Shown here: one piece after another, positions 7,144 to 15,275 of the stretch
Position numbering within the stretch: position 1 is the first letter of the stretch
Layout of the letters: every line of letters begins with the position of its first letter
Assembly (NCBI GenBank): GCA_040772005.1
Contig: JAXGYZ010000003.1
Coordinates: 310,001 to 374,000 of the forward strand
Direction: 5' to 3'
Length of the DNA: 64,000 bases
Origin: MWBF01 sp040772005
GTDB lineage: Bacteria; Chloroflexota; Anaerolineae; CG2-30-64-16
The notes under the pieces: model-generated
What the model saw: the letters and a program-made list of their open reading frames with translations, nothing else
Databases searched by the model: none
Told to the model about the DNA's origin: nothing
Translations under genes and position numbers: made by a program

Positions 7144-10100
7144 CTACTTCGCTCCCTCCAGCACAGCCTCCACCGCCTGCTCGTCCGGGCCGACCACGAG
7201 GAGGGTCTGCTTGCCGTCCAGCCGCAGGGCCGTGGTGAAACCGTGCTCCTTGTACGTGCGCACGGGCCGGCTGCTGAGCAGGTCGGCGGTCGTCTCGGTG
7301 ACGCCCTGCGTGCCGAACATGGCCGACGCATATAGCTCGGCAAACTCCTGCGCATCGGCCTCGCTATCCCACACGGCGGCGGCCGCCAGCATGTAGACGG
7401 ACGACTTGTCGTCCTTACCGGCCTTGTCGCCCTTCTGGAACAGGGTGTACCGGTCGCCGCCCCAGCCCGTCCCGGCATACGCGCCGGCCATCGGACCGAG
7501 CCGCGTCTGCAGGGCCAGCCGCCAGTAGAACTCACCGAAGACGTTGCTGTCCGCGACGCGCCAGGTATCCTTCAGCGCGGCGGGCAGCGCCGGGGCCTTG
7601 ACGGTTACCGGCTGCTCCTGGCTGAGGTACTTGTCCACGTGAAGGATCTGCTCGGTCGAGCGGGGCGGCGCGGCGAATGCGTTGTTGAGTGCATCCAGCC
7701 CGCCCTGGTCGTACAGCAGGCTGGCGAAGGCCAGCCCCGAGGCATAGGGGAACTGCAGCGACTCGACGATGACAGGCGGCATCTGGTCCAGCTTGTCCCG
7801 GTTCAGCCGGTCGGCGCTATACGAAGCGGACGCCGCCAGCGCGTCGCTGAACCCCAGCGCCTCGTCCGCATATAGGTTCTCCGCCAACTGCGCATCGCCT
7901 TCCACCAGCGCGCGGTACGCCAGCCGCCGGTCGTCGTCCACCTGCATGGTCGGCAGGCTGAAGGTGAAGTGTTGGTCCTGTAGCGCATGGACATACTCGT
8001 GGACGATGGTCAGCTGCTCGACGGCGGACGGCGTCTTGTCGGAGACGTAGACGAACGCCTGCTTCTCCGGGTCATAGTAGCCGAGCAGCGAGGAGGCCTG
8101 TGCGCCGGTCAGCAGCTTCGCCAGGTTCGTGGTGCGCTCGATGAGGCCGAGCAGCCGCAGCACGGCCTCGTCCTGTTTGAGCGCCTCGATATCTTCATCG
8201 GCCATCGCGGCCATCTCGTCTTCCAGCTCTGCCTGGGTAATGGCTTCGAAGGGCACCGGCTTGACCGCCGGCAGTTCGCGCACTGATTCCGCCTGCGCGC
8301 CCAGCGCGCGCACCTCGTCCTCGCTCCAGGTAGCGTCGTCTGCCGCGTTGCCGCCCTCCAGCGGCTCATAGGTCACGCGGGTAAGAAACTCCTCGCCGTC
8401 GATCAGCCCGGTCATGTACTCGCGCAGCGGTCCGACGCCGGCAAAGGCCGCCAGGATCGGCTCGCCGTCGCTGGTCAGCGCGCGCACGTGCGCGCCGTTG
8501 ACGACCGGCGTCATGCGCGGGGCGACGTGGCCCATCTGGGCAAGCGCTTGCAGCGCGGCGATGACGATGCGCTCCGACGACTCGCCGGGCTGCCCCCTGA
8601 CCTCGATCACCAGTCCCGTCCGGCCCGGCTCCTTCTCGAAGCTGACCGTGACGGGCCGGCCGATGGCCGCGGGTAGACGCTGCGTGGCGAGGTCCTGCGC
8701 CTCCGCGTACGTGAGCCTGTACTTGCCCTGCAGCGCGGCGACGAGTTCCTCCAGGTCCGGCTCATCGCCCCGGTTAAGCTTCATGTATTTCTCGAAGGCA
8801 CCGATCGCGGCCCGATACTGGTTCAGCAGGTAATAGGTGACGCCGAGGAACAGCTGCGTGGTCGCATCGGTCTTGTCCTCCAGGCTGGTCAGCACGTCGA
8901 GCGCCTCGTGCGGCTGCCCCCCGCGCAGCAGCATCCACGCGTACTGCCGAGCCATCGTCGCATCGGTGGGATCGAGCTCGTACCCGGCGGCGCACGCCTG
9001 GCGGGCCAGGTCCAGCCGGTCCTGGTCGATGTAGATGGTGCAGAGCGCATAGGCCGGCCAGCCCCAGCTCGGCCACATCATGGCCGCCAGGCTGTACTCC
9101 TGCAATGCCCGCTCCAGGTCACCCAGATCGTAGAAGTAGGAGCCGAAGACGGTGTGCTCCTGCCCGTCGCGGTGGCCGATGCGCATGGCGGCGATATACA
9201 TGTCCATCGCTTCATCCGCCTTGCCGTCGTAGTACAGCACGTCTGCGGCGCGCATGTAGCCCTGGAGGTAGTAGGGGTGGATGTCGATGGCCTGCCGGGC
9301 ATACTTCAGCGCGCCGGCCGTATCGCTCAAGCACCAGCGCACCGAGCTGAAGAGCTCCAGCACGGCGACGCTGCGCGGCCACTGCTTTTGGAGCGTCTTC
9401 AACTCCGTCTCGGCGCGTGTGCAGTTGCCTGCTTCGTATAGTGCGCGGGCCAGTCCAAGCCGGGTGAAGAAGTCGGTCGAATCGATGCGGAGCGCGTCCT
9501 CGTAGCGCCCGATGGCTGCGGCGCTGCCCTGGGTGTAGCGGGTGATATCGGCCAGTGCGCGCCGCGGCTCCACGGCGTTGGGGTGCGTCTCGCGCAGCTT
9601 GCTGATCTTTTCATTCGCGCGCGTGTTGTTGCCCAAGTCGATCTCGCGCCAGGCCAGGCCGATCTGCGCATAGCCATAATCCGGCGCAATCTTCGTGATG
9701 CGGTCGTATTCGTTGAGCGACCGGCTGCTCTCGCCCGCCGAGGCGTATATGTCTCCAAGCATCTGGCGCCACCAGACGAACTGCGGTTCCAGCGCAACCG
9801 CCTGTTTCAGCGCGTTGGCTGCGCGTCCGAGGTCGCCGCGATCCCCGTGGACCAGGCCCAGCGCGCCGTATGCATACGCGGACTGCCCGTCCAACTCCAC
9901 CGCGCGGGCCGCTGCCGCCAGCGCGTCGTCGAGCCGGTTGTCGATGCGATAGGCACTAGCTAGCACAGCCTGCACCGCGGCATTGTCCTCCGCCAACTCG
10001 ACTGCTTTCTCGGCGGACGCCAGCGCATCGGCCACTAGGTTGAGGTCGACCTGCACGTCGGCCAGCGCGATCCAGCCGGGCACATACGAGGGATCAAGCT

Positions 10101-10512
10101 CGACGGCCTGCTCCGCCGCGGCCAATGCGTCCCGCTGGCGGCCCATTTGCACGACGTAGGTGCGGCTCAGCCCGGTCAGCGCGGCGGCGGACTGGGCGTC
10201 CAGCTTGAGCGCGGCCTGGAATGCCTCCTCGGCGCGGGCGAAGTTGCTGACGAGTAGCGCCTCCTCGCCTGCCGCGAGCAGGTCGGGCGCGGCCGCGGGC
10301 AGGGTCGGCGTGGTAGTAGGTGTTGGGGTCGGAGTGCGTGTCGGCGAAGGCGTCCGCGTCGGACGCACGGTCGCGGTCGGGCGGGGCGTCGGCGTATCAT
10401 CGGCGGAGGCGGGAGGTGCAGCCGGCAGGAGGCTGCCGGCCAATGCCAGCAGCAGCACGATGTAGATGACGCGCGCCCGCAGACGGCCCGCGCGCAGGAT
10501 AGAGTGGTGCAT
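7144..10512 (-). CDS. Large exported TPR protein with HExxH metallopeptidase-like C-terminal domain
   Basis: The protein has 1122 residues. A signal peptide (about 1-37) is followed by a Thr/Pro-rich low-complexity linker (about 38-72, TPRPTATVRPTRTPSPT) and a long array of tetratricopeptide repeats (about 80-600, for example AEEAFQAALKLDAQSAAALT). The C-terminal third contains LTIVHEYVHALQDQHF near residue 835, a gluzincin-type HExxH zinc site, within a region rich in family-like segments (YYDPEKQAFVYVSDK). It is probably secreted or surface-attached and either proteolytic or a binding protein derived from a peptidase. The domain combination recurs in Chloroflexota but its substrate is unknown to me. 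It is transcribed alone, upstream of the sigma-factor gene on the same strand. Confidence 0.78.
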   Translation of the reverse strand: MHHSILRAGRLRARVIYIVLLLALAGSLLPAAPPASADDTPTPRPTATVRPTRTPSPTRTPTPTPTTTPTLPAAAPDLLAAGEEALLVSNFARAEEAFQAALKLDAQSAAALTGLSRTYVVQMGRQRDALAAAEQAVELDPSYVPGWIALADVQVDLNLVADALASAEKAVELAEDNAAVQAVLASAYRIDNRLDDALAAAARAVELDGQSAYAYGALGLVHGDRGDLGRAANALKQAVALEPQFVWWRQMLGDIYASAGESSRSLNEYDRITKIAPDYGYAQIGLAWREIDLGNNTRANEKISKLRETHPNAVEPRRALADITRYTQGSAAAIGRYEDALRIDSTDFFTRLGLARALYEAGNCTRAETELKTLQKQWPRSVAVLELFSSVRWCLSDTAGALKYARQAIDIHPYYLQGYMRAADVLYYDGKADEAMDMYIAAMRIGHRDGQEHTVFGSYFYDLGDLERALQEYSLAAMMWPSWGWPAYALCTIYIDQDRLDLARQACAAGYELDPTDATMARQYAWMLLRGGQPHEALDVLTSLEDKTDATTQLFLGVTYYLLNQYRAAIGAFEKYMKLNRGDEPDLEELVAALQGKYRLTYAEAQDLATQRLPAAIGRPVTVSFEKEPGRTGLVIEVRGQPGESSERIVIAALQALAQMGHVAPRMTPVVNGAHVRALTSDGEPILAAFAGVGPLREYMTGLIDGEEFLTRVTYEPLEGGNAADDATWSEDEVRALGAQAESVRELPAVKPVPFEAITQAELEDEMAAMADEDIEALKQDEAVLRLLGLIERTTNLAKLLTGAQASSLLGYYDPEKQAFVYVSDKTPSAVEQLTIVHEYVHALQDQHFTFSLPTMQVDDDRRLAYRALVEGDAQLAENLYADEALGFSDALAASASYSADRLNRDKLDQMPPVIVESLQFPYASGLAFASLLYDQGGLDALNNAFAAPPRSTEQILHVDKYLSQEQPVTVKAPALPAALKDTWRVADSNVFGEFYWRLALQTRLGPMAGAYAGTGWGGDRYTLFQKGDKAGKDDKSSVYMLAAAAVWDSEADAQEFAELYASAMFGTQGVTETTADLLSSRPVRTYKEHGFTTALRLDGKQTLLVVGPDEQAVEAVLEGAK

Positions 10513-10607
10513 CTTTACCCCCGAGTAATCGAGTATTGGTCGTCACCGTCAGTGACACTGTATCCTATGACGTTGTTAAGTGTGAAAAGTTTCGCGCTAC
10601 CGTACGA

Positions 10608-10706
10608 CCTCACCCCCCGGCCCCCTCTCCTGGCGACGGTGCGAACTTCCGGTTCGCACCGTCGCCAGGAGAGGGGGAGGCGGCCGTAGGCCGCACGGGG
10701 TGAGGC
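10608..10706. repeat. Long nested palindrome (CCCCCTCTCC...GGAGAGGGGG family)
   Basis: An outer inverted repeat CCTCACCCC/GGGGTGAGG encloses a perfect 26-bp stem (10621-10646 pairs with 10652-10677) around the five-base loop TTCCG. A second, diverged member of the family lies at 43238-43360. It sits between the DUF4037 stop and the TPR-protein start and could act as a bidirectional terminator-like hairpin, though no T-tract follows. Confidence 0.88.
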
Positions 10707-10708
10707 CG

Positions 10709-11809
10709 TCACTCGAACAGCCGCCGCACAACCCCGCGGGGAGTGTTCTCCAGGATGTCCACGTTATCGCTGATCTGGTCGATGCCGCCGGTCGGGGGGC
10801 GTTCGGCCAGCCGGCGCACCTCCGGGTCGGTGATCTCGGTCAGCAGCGCGGCCGCGAAACACTCGCCGCCGATGACGGGGAAGGGGCGCGACCAGAAGGG
10901 TGCGCGCGTGGCGCGCAGCGGCGGCGTGAGCCCGAGCGCATTGTGCTTGGCCGCGAGGTACTCGGTCGCAGTCGCCAGATGGTCGCCGCGCGCCTGCCAC
11001 GTTTCCGCCGCGAGAACCTCGTGCAGCACCGGCGCGAGATCCGGCCCGGCATGGAGGCGCATGAACGCGGTGCCGAACCACTTGGGATAGGGCGCGTACT
11101 GCCGTTCCATGAGGAAGCAGAGCGTCATCACATCATGTACGAGTCGGGCGGCGATGAGCCGGGAACCCAGCTCGTCGCCCACGTAGCCCGCGCGGCCCAT
11201 CAGGTGTTCTTCCTGCCCGATGCGCTGCCAGCTACTCGCCAGGAGGTACAACCAGACGTCCTTCGGATAGTAATCGAAGCGTGCCCGCACGTCTGCGAAG
11301 CCGAGATCGTCATGATAAACCGCGCCGCTCGTGAACGTACGGAGCCGCTGCTGCGGGATCGAGAGCCAATCCGCGACGCGCAGTGCATCGTTCAGGCTGA
11401 TGCCCAGGTAATCCCGCCCATAGCCCTCGACGGTGTACGTCTCCACCCGGTGCTCGACGGGGCCGCTGTCGGTCGCCTGGAGCAGGCGCGTGCCTTTGTC
11501 CTCTGGGTCAGGCTCCGCAAAGTTGGTCGGGTAGCCGAGGAAGCTATGCGGCAGCCGCCGGCGAAACGTTTCGTGGAGTGTTTCGTGATAGCGTGCGTAG
11601 TCTTCCGGGGCCAGAAAGAGCATCGCGCGCGGCCCCCAGTGGTGATCGGTGGACATTGCAGTGTCGAAGCCGAGCACTTCCGATCCGGGGCCGATCAGCG
11701 CGGCGCTGTGCCTGAGGTCGGGAAACTCACCGTCCAGCAGCGGACGCACCGCCTCCCAATAGAAGCGGCGGCACAGCTGGATGCCGGGGATGAATGAGGG
11801 TGCGGTCAT
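10709..11809 (-). CDS. DUF4037 domain protein (nucleotidyltransferase-like)
   Basis: The protein has 366 residues from the ATG at 11809, which is preceded by AGGAAAG. It matches DUF4037 proteins: FIPGIQLCRRFYWEAVRPLL at the start, SAALIGPGSEVLGFDTAMS, and STDHHWGPRAMLFL near residue 65, which resembles the GS/DxD region of the nucleotidyltransferase fold. The C-terminal part (about 240-360) is helical. Family members are uncharacterised; some are described as antibiotic-nucleotidyltransferase-like. The gene lies downstream of fdrA across a hairpin repeat, and both read in the same direction. Confidence 0.8.
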   Translation of the reverse strand: MTAPSFIPGIQLCRRFYWEAVRPLLDGEFPDLRHSAALIGPGSEVLGFDTAMSTDHHWGPRAMLFLAPEDYARYHETLHETFRRRLPHSFLGYPTNFAEPDPEDKGTRLLQATDSGPVEHRVETYTVEGYGRDYLGISLNDALRVADWLSIPQQRLRTFTSGAVYHDDLGFADVRARFDYYPKDVWLYLLASSWQRIGQEEHLMGRAGYVGDELGSRLIAARLVHDVMTLCFLMERQYAPYPKWFGTAFMRLHAGPDLAPVLHEVLAAETWQARGDHLATATEYLAAKHNALGLTPPLRATRAPFWSRPFPVIGGECFAAALLTEITDPEVRRLAERPPTGGIDQISDNVDILENTPRGVVRRLFE

Positions 11810-11826
11810 GGTGATTCTTTCCTGAA

Positions 11827-11875
11827 GGCGCTGAAACGCCAACTACAAACGGTTCGTAGTGGGCACTTCAGTGCC
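11827..11875. repeat. Paired hairpins of the GCTGAAGC/ACTTCAGT family
   Basis: GGCGCTGAAACGCC (11827-11840) and GGCACTTCAGTGCC (11862-11875) flank CAACTACAAACGGTTCGTAGTG. The same layout of two or three short palindromes around ACTACGAACC words occurs at 15881-15970, marking a dispersed family. Confidence 0.82.
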
Positions 11876-11883
11876 TTTGCTCC

Positions 11884-13485
11884 CTACAACCCTTGCGTTA
11901 TCAACCCGGCCAGCCGTGCAGCCGACGCATTATCCGGCAGGACGATGACGCCCGCGGCGCGCAGCTTCGCTTCCTGCTCGCTGAGCGGCTGCGGGTCGGC
12001 TTCCGTGCCGCAGACGGATGCGATGAACACGACCTGCCGGCCGTCCTCTGCAGCGGCGCGCTGCGCCGCGTGGATGGCGTCGAGGCTCGCGCCCGCGGGA
12101 TCGGGGTGCGCGCCGTAGCCGAGCACGTAGTCGAGCAGGATGACGGCCGTCGCGGGGTCACGCGCCTCCTCGACGATGCGCCGGTTGCGCAGCGCCGGAT
12201 CGATCATCGGGTGCAGCCGCCCCTGGGTGAACTCGTCCTCGCCCAGGTCAATGATGGTGTGGGCTGTTGCCGCATCCTGAGTGGAGGCCGCAGGAAGTGC
12301 GGACGCAGTCGAAGCATGCCAGTTGCCAGCTTCCAGCTTCCTGCCTTTGTCCAGCGGCGCGTTGCTGTAGACCGGCTCCGGCAGGCTCTGCAGGAGCACC
12401 TGCGCCTCGTAGCAGAAGGTGCCGCCGGTGAACAGCCCGCGCAGCGCACGCTGACCCGGCCTGAGCTGCTCCCGCGCCGCCTCGGCCAGGGGGATGAGCG
12501 CCTTGCTCGCTTCCTCCATCTCGACCAGCGGGCTGCAGTAGTCGCCGCTCACGGTCAGCGCAGCCGCGATCGCGGCGGCCTGGGTGAGCGTCGTCGCGGG
12601 CAGCGCGCCGGCGGCCTCGATAGGGCCCGGGTCCGCGCCGAGGAAGCAGACGACGGTGGGTTTGGTCGGGTTCACGGCCGCCAGCACCTTCGCCGCGACC
12701 GACGCCGCGGGCGGCTTGGAGATGAGCACGATGATCTCCGTCTGCGGGTCGGCCTGGAGCATCTGGAGCCCCTGGAGCATCATCAGCCCGCCGACGGCCT
12801 CGCTGAGGTCGCGGCCGCCGGTGCCGATGGCCTGCGAGACGCCCGCGCCGCGCCGCGCCAGGCCGCTCGTGACGGCCTGCAAGCCGGTCCCGGCCGCGCT
12901 GACCAGCCCGACTTGGCCGCGGGGCACCGCGTTGGCAAACCCGAGCGCGACCCCGTTGATGATCGCCGTGCCTGCGTCCGGCCCCATGCACAGCAGGCCC
13001 TTGCTCACGGCAAGCTGTTTCAGGCTGATTTCGTCGGCCAGCGGCACGTTGTCGGAGAAGAGCAGGACGTGGCGGCCTGCGGCGAGCGCGGCGTGCGCTT
13101 CCTGTGCGGCATAGCGGCCCGCGACGGAGATGACGACGAGGTTAGCATCGGGCGCGGCGCGCAGTGCGGCGGCCAGCGACTTCGGGCGGACGGCCGTCGT
13201 CTCGGTACGCGGGGCGCGGCGCGCAAGGATCTCCTGTGCCTGTGCCAGCGCGGCCTGTCCCGCGGCCTCGTCCGCCGCCTTGACGACAATCACGAGATCA
13301 TCCGGCTTCGTCGCCGCGACCTCCGAGGTCAGCAGCCCGGCCCCTGTAAGGATCTCATGGTTGGCCCGCGTCCCCATCACCACCGCGGCATCCTCGACGC
13401 CGGGCAGGTCCAGCAGCGCCGCCGCCACCTGCATGAGGGTGATGGAGTCGTGGTATTCGGCCTTGATGCGCGCTAGGATTGGCAT
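11884..13485 (-). CDS. fdrA: FdrA protein (acyl-CoA synthetase-like; AllF homologue)
   Basis: The protein has 533 residues. FdrA proteins combine an N-terminal ACT-like region (IKAEYHDSITLMQVAAALLD) with succinyl-CoA-synthetase-like CoA-binding and ligase folds; here MGPDAGTAIINGVALGFAN, VGLVSAAGTGLQAVT and IGTGGRDLSEAVGG mark the two modules. The E. coli homologue is described as a subunit of oxamate carbamoyltransferase with DUF1116 and DUF2877 partners. A DUF1116 gene is 8 kb away in the same orientation. The ATG follows GGGGGAAG. Residues about 379-405 (GNWHASTASALPAASTQDAA) are encoded by a dispersed-repeat-like stretch (12271-12347) that interrupts an otherwise conserved region, suggesting a coding insertion. 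Confidence 0.87.
   Translation of the reverse strand: MPILARIKAEYHDSITLMQVAAALLDLPGVEDAAVVMGTRANHEILTGAGLLTSEVAATKPDDLVIVVKAADEAAGQAALAQAQEILARRAPRTETTAVRPKSLAAALRAAPDANLVVISVAGRYAAQEAHAALAAGRHVLLFSDNVPLADEISLKQLAVSKGLLCMGPDAGTAIINGVALGFANAVPRGQVGLVSAAGTGLQAVTSGLARRGAGVSQAIGTGGRDLSEAVGGLMMLQGLQMLQADPQTEIIVLISKPPAASVAAKVLAAVNPTKPTVVCFLGADPGPIEAAGALPATTLTQAAAIAAALTVSGDYCSPLVEMEEASKALIPLAEAAREQLRPGQRALRGLFTGGTFCYEAQVLLQSLPEPVYSNAPLDKGRKLEAGNWHASTASALPAASTQDAATAHTIIDLGEDEFTQGRLHPMIDPALRNRRIVEEARDPATAVILLDYVLGYGAHPDPAGASLDAIHAAQRAAAEDGRQVVFIASVCGTEADPQPLSEQEAKLRAAGVIVLPDNASAARLAGLITQGL
12271..12347. repeat. Dispersed repeat fragment inside fdrA
   Basis: CGCATCCTGAGTGG ... GCAGTCGAAGCATGCC is a degenerate form of the CATCCTTCGACT/CGCTCAGGATG family, joined to the words CAGTTGC-CAGCTTC-CAGCTTC typical of the spacer word repeats. 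It stays in frame within fdrA. Confidence 0.55.
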
Positions 13486-13506
13486 ATCTTCCCCCTGGAC
13501 GAATTA

Positions 13507-13613
13507 TGATTGAAGATTACAGATTGAAGATTGAAGATTAGATCCCCTGTTAACCGAATAGGTCCGTTGTTGCCGGACAGTAATCTTCAATCTTTAATTT
13601 TCAATCTTCAATC
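13507..13613. repeat. Inverted repeat of GATTGAAGATT words
   Basis: Direct words GATTGAAGATTACAGATTGAA on the left are answered by TTCAATCTTTAATTTTCAATC on the right around a GC-richer centre (CCGTTGTTGCCGG). It fills the whole spacer between fdrA and the OadB-like gene. No RBS-independent gene or terminator is seen besides this hairpin. Confidence 0.8.
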
Positions 13614-13620
13614 GGCCCCG

Positions 13621-14790
13621 TCATCCCATCATAATCGCGAGCACGATGCCGCCGGCGAGGACCGAGGCAATCTGCCCGGCGGTGTTCGCGCCCATCGCGT
13701 GCATGAGCAGAAAGTTCTCGTAGTCCTCTTCCAGCCCGATCCGATTGACCACCCGCGCGGCCATCGGGAAGGCGCTGATACCCGCGGCGCCGATCAGTGG
13801 GTTGAACCGGCCGTGGGTGAGCATGTTGAGCAGTTTGCCGAACAGCACGCCCGCCGCGGTGTCCAGCATGAAGGCGAGCACGCCGAGCACGAGGATGATG
13901 AGCGTCTGCACGTTGGCGAACGACTGGCCGACCATCGTCGCACCGATGGTGATGCCGAGGAAGATGGTGGTGATGTTCGCCAGCTCGTTGCCCGCGGTCT
14001 TGACCAGCCGGTCCACGACGCCCGACTCGCGCATCAGGTTGCCGAACATCAGCGTGCCGATGAGCGGGCTGGCCTGCGGAGCGAGGAATCCGGTGAGCAG
14101 GATGACGAGGATCGGGAAGACGAGACGCACACGCTTGCTGACCGGCCGCTCGGTGTACGGCATGCGGATGCGGCGCTCGGCCTTTGTAGTGAGCAGGCGC
14201 ATGATGGGCGGCTGGATGATCGGCACGAGGCTCATGTAGGTGTATGCGGCGACTGCGATGGGCGCAAGCAGGTGGGGCGCCAGCTTGGACGCCACGAAGA
14301 TGCTTGTCGGGCCGTCGATCGCGCCGATGATGCCGATGGACGCGGCCTCGGGGAGCGTGAACTGGCCGGTCGCGAGCGCCAGCAGCAGCACGCCGAAGAT
14401 GCCGAACTGGCCCGCCGCGCCGACCAGCACCATGCGCGGGTTGGAGAGCAGCGGCCCGAAGTCGGTCATCGCGCCGATGCCGATGAACAGCAGCAGCGGG
14501 AAGAGCTCGGTCTCGATGCCCGCCTTGTAGAGCGCATAGAAGACGCTCTCCTGCGGCTCGCCGGCCATGATCGCCCGCAGGTCCAGCCCCATGCCCGCGC
14601 CCGGGATGTTGGCGAGGAGCGCGCCCGTCCCGATGGGGATGAGCAGGACCGGCTCATACTCCTTCGCGATGGCGAGGTAAATCAGCAGCCCGCCCACGGC
14701 CATCATCAGGACATTGGCCCAGGTCAGCTCTTGCAGCCCGGAGACGATCGCCAGCAGGCGGTCCAGGAGGTTGTCGGCCCCGATACCCAT
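13621..14790 (-). CDS. mmdB: Sodium-pumping decarboxylase beta subunit (OadB/MmdB/GcdB)
   Basis: The protein has 389 residues and about ten hydrophobic segments, as in OadB-family integral membrane subunits. The conserved functional region IIGAIDGPTSIFVASKLAPH (about residues 150-170) includes the Asp known in OadB to take part in Na+ transport, followed by YTYMSLVPIIQPPIM and the C-terminal GISAFPMAARVV and HAMGANTAGQIASVLAGG. The subunit decarboxylates carboxybiotin and couples this to sodium export across the cytoplasmic membrane. It starts nine bases after the biotin-carrier stop, with GGGGGG upstream. Gene context (carboxyltransferase, biotin carrier, OadG) supports a complete complex. 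Confidence 0.93.
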   Translation of the reverse strand: MGIGADNLLDRLLAIVSGLQELTWANVLMMAVGGLLIYLAIAKEYEPVLLIPIGTGALLANIPGAGMGLDLRAIMAGEPQESVFYALYKAGIETELFPLLLFIGIGAMTDFGPLLSNPRMVLVGAAGQFGIFGVLLLALATGQFTLPEAASIGIIGAIDGPTSIFVASKLAPHLLAPIAVAAYTYMSLVPIIQPPIMRLLTTKAERRIRMPYTERPVSKRVRLVFPILVILLTGFLAPQASPLIGTLMFGNLMRESGVVDRLVKTAGNELANITTIFLGITIGATMVGQSFANVQTLIILVLGVLAFMLDTAAGVLFGKLLNMLTHGRFNPLIGAAGISAFPMAARVVNRIGLEEDYENFLLMHAMGANTAGQIASVLAGGIVLAIMMG

Positions 14791-14799
14791 CGCGCCCCC

Positions 14800-15261
14800 C
14801 TATGCCAGGCGAATCAGCAGTTCGCCGTACGCGACGGTCTGCCCGGCCTGCACGGCAATTTCGGTCACAGTCCCGGCCGCATGCGCGCGAATCGGGTTCT
14901 TCATCTTCATGGCTTCGAGCACGCAGACGACCTGCCCACTCTCGACCGCCTGTCCAACCTTGACCTCCACGGTGAGGATCGTGCCGGGCATCGGCGCGTT
15001 GATCCGGTGGCCGGCGGACGCGGCAGCGGGCGCGGCCGGCCGCGGGGTCGCGATCTGCGGCAGCGGCGGCAGCGGCGTGGGCTGCGGTGCAGGCGGGGGC
15101 GGTTGGGCCAGGGGCGCGGCCGGAGCCGCCGTGATCTCGGTGCCCGCGATGGTCACGTCGAACGGCTGGCCGTCGACGATGACCTGGAGCGGCATCGCGC
15201 CGGGGTTCGGAATGTCGACGCGGTAGCTCTTGCCCTGGATGATGATGTCGAATGATGGCAC
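14800..15261 (-). CDS. mmdC: Biotin carboxyl carrier (gamma) subunit of the decarboxylase
   Basis: The protein has 153 residues. The N-terminal beta-rich part (VPSFDIIIQGKSYRVDIPNP) leads into an Ala/Pro-rich flexible linker (about residues 50-80) and a C-terminal biotinyl domain with the canonical VCVLEAMKMKNPIRA; the lysine in AMKM is the biotin attachment site. GTG at 15261 is chosen as start because GGGAGG lies eight bases before it; an ATG further upstream lies inside the GNAT gene. The carrier swings carboxybiotin between the carboxyltransferase and the membrane beta subunit. Confidence 0.92.
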   Translation of the reverse strand: MPSFDIIIQGKSYRVDIPNPGAMPLQVIVDGQPFDVTIAGTEITAAPAAPLAQPPPPAPQPTPLPPLPQIATPRPAAPAAASAGHRINAPMPGTILTVEVKVGQAVESGQVVCVLEAMKMKNPIRAHAAGTVTEIAVQAGQTVAYGELLIRLA

Positions 15262-15275
15262 GAAAACAGACCTCC

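Noticed and set aside
7002..7535. Longer N-terminus for the ECF sigma factor
   Set aside because: The extension lies in another gene's region, has a proline/arginine-rich nonsense translation and the ATG at 7001 has a good ribosome-binding site.
11893..13476. Plus-strand open frame of 527 codons opposite fdrA
   Set aside because: Arg-rich, low complexity and fully antisense to a recognised protein.
13531..15255. Plus-strand open frame across the biotin carrier and OadB-like genes
   Set aside because: Runs antisense through two recognised genes; charged low-complexity translation with no family.
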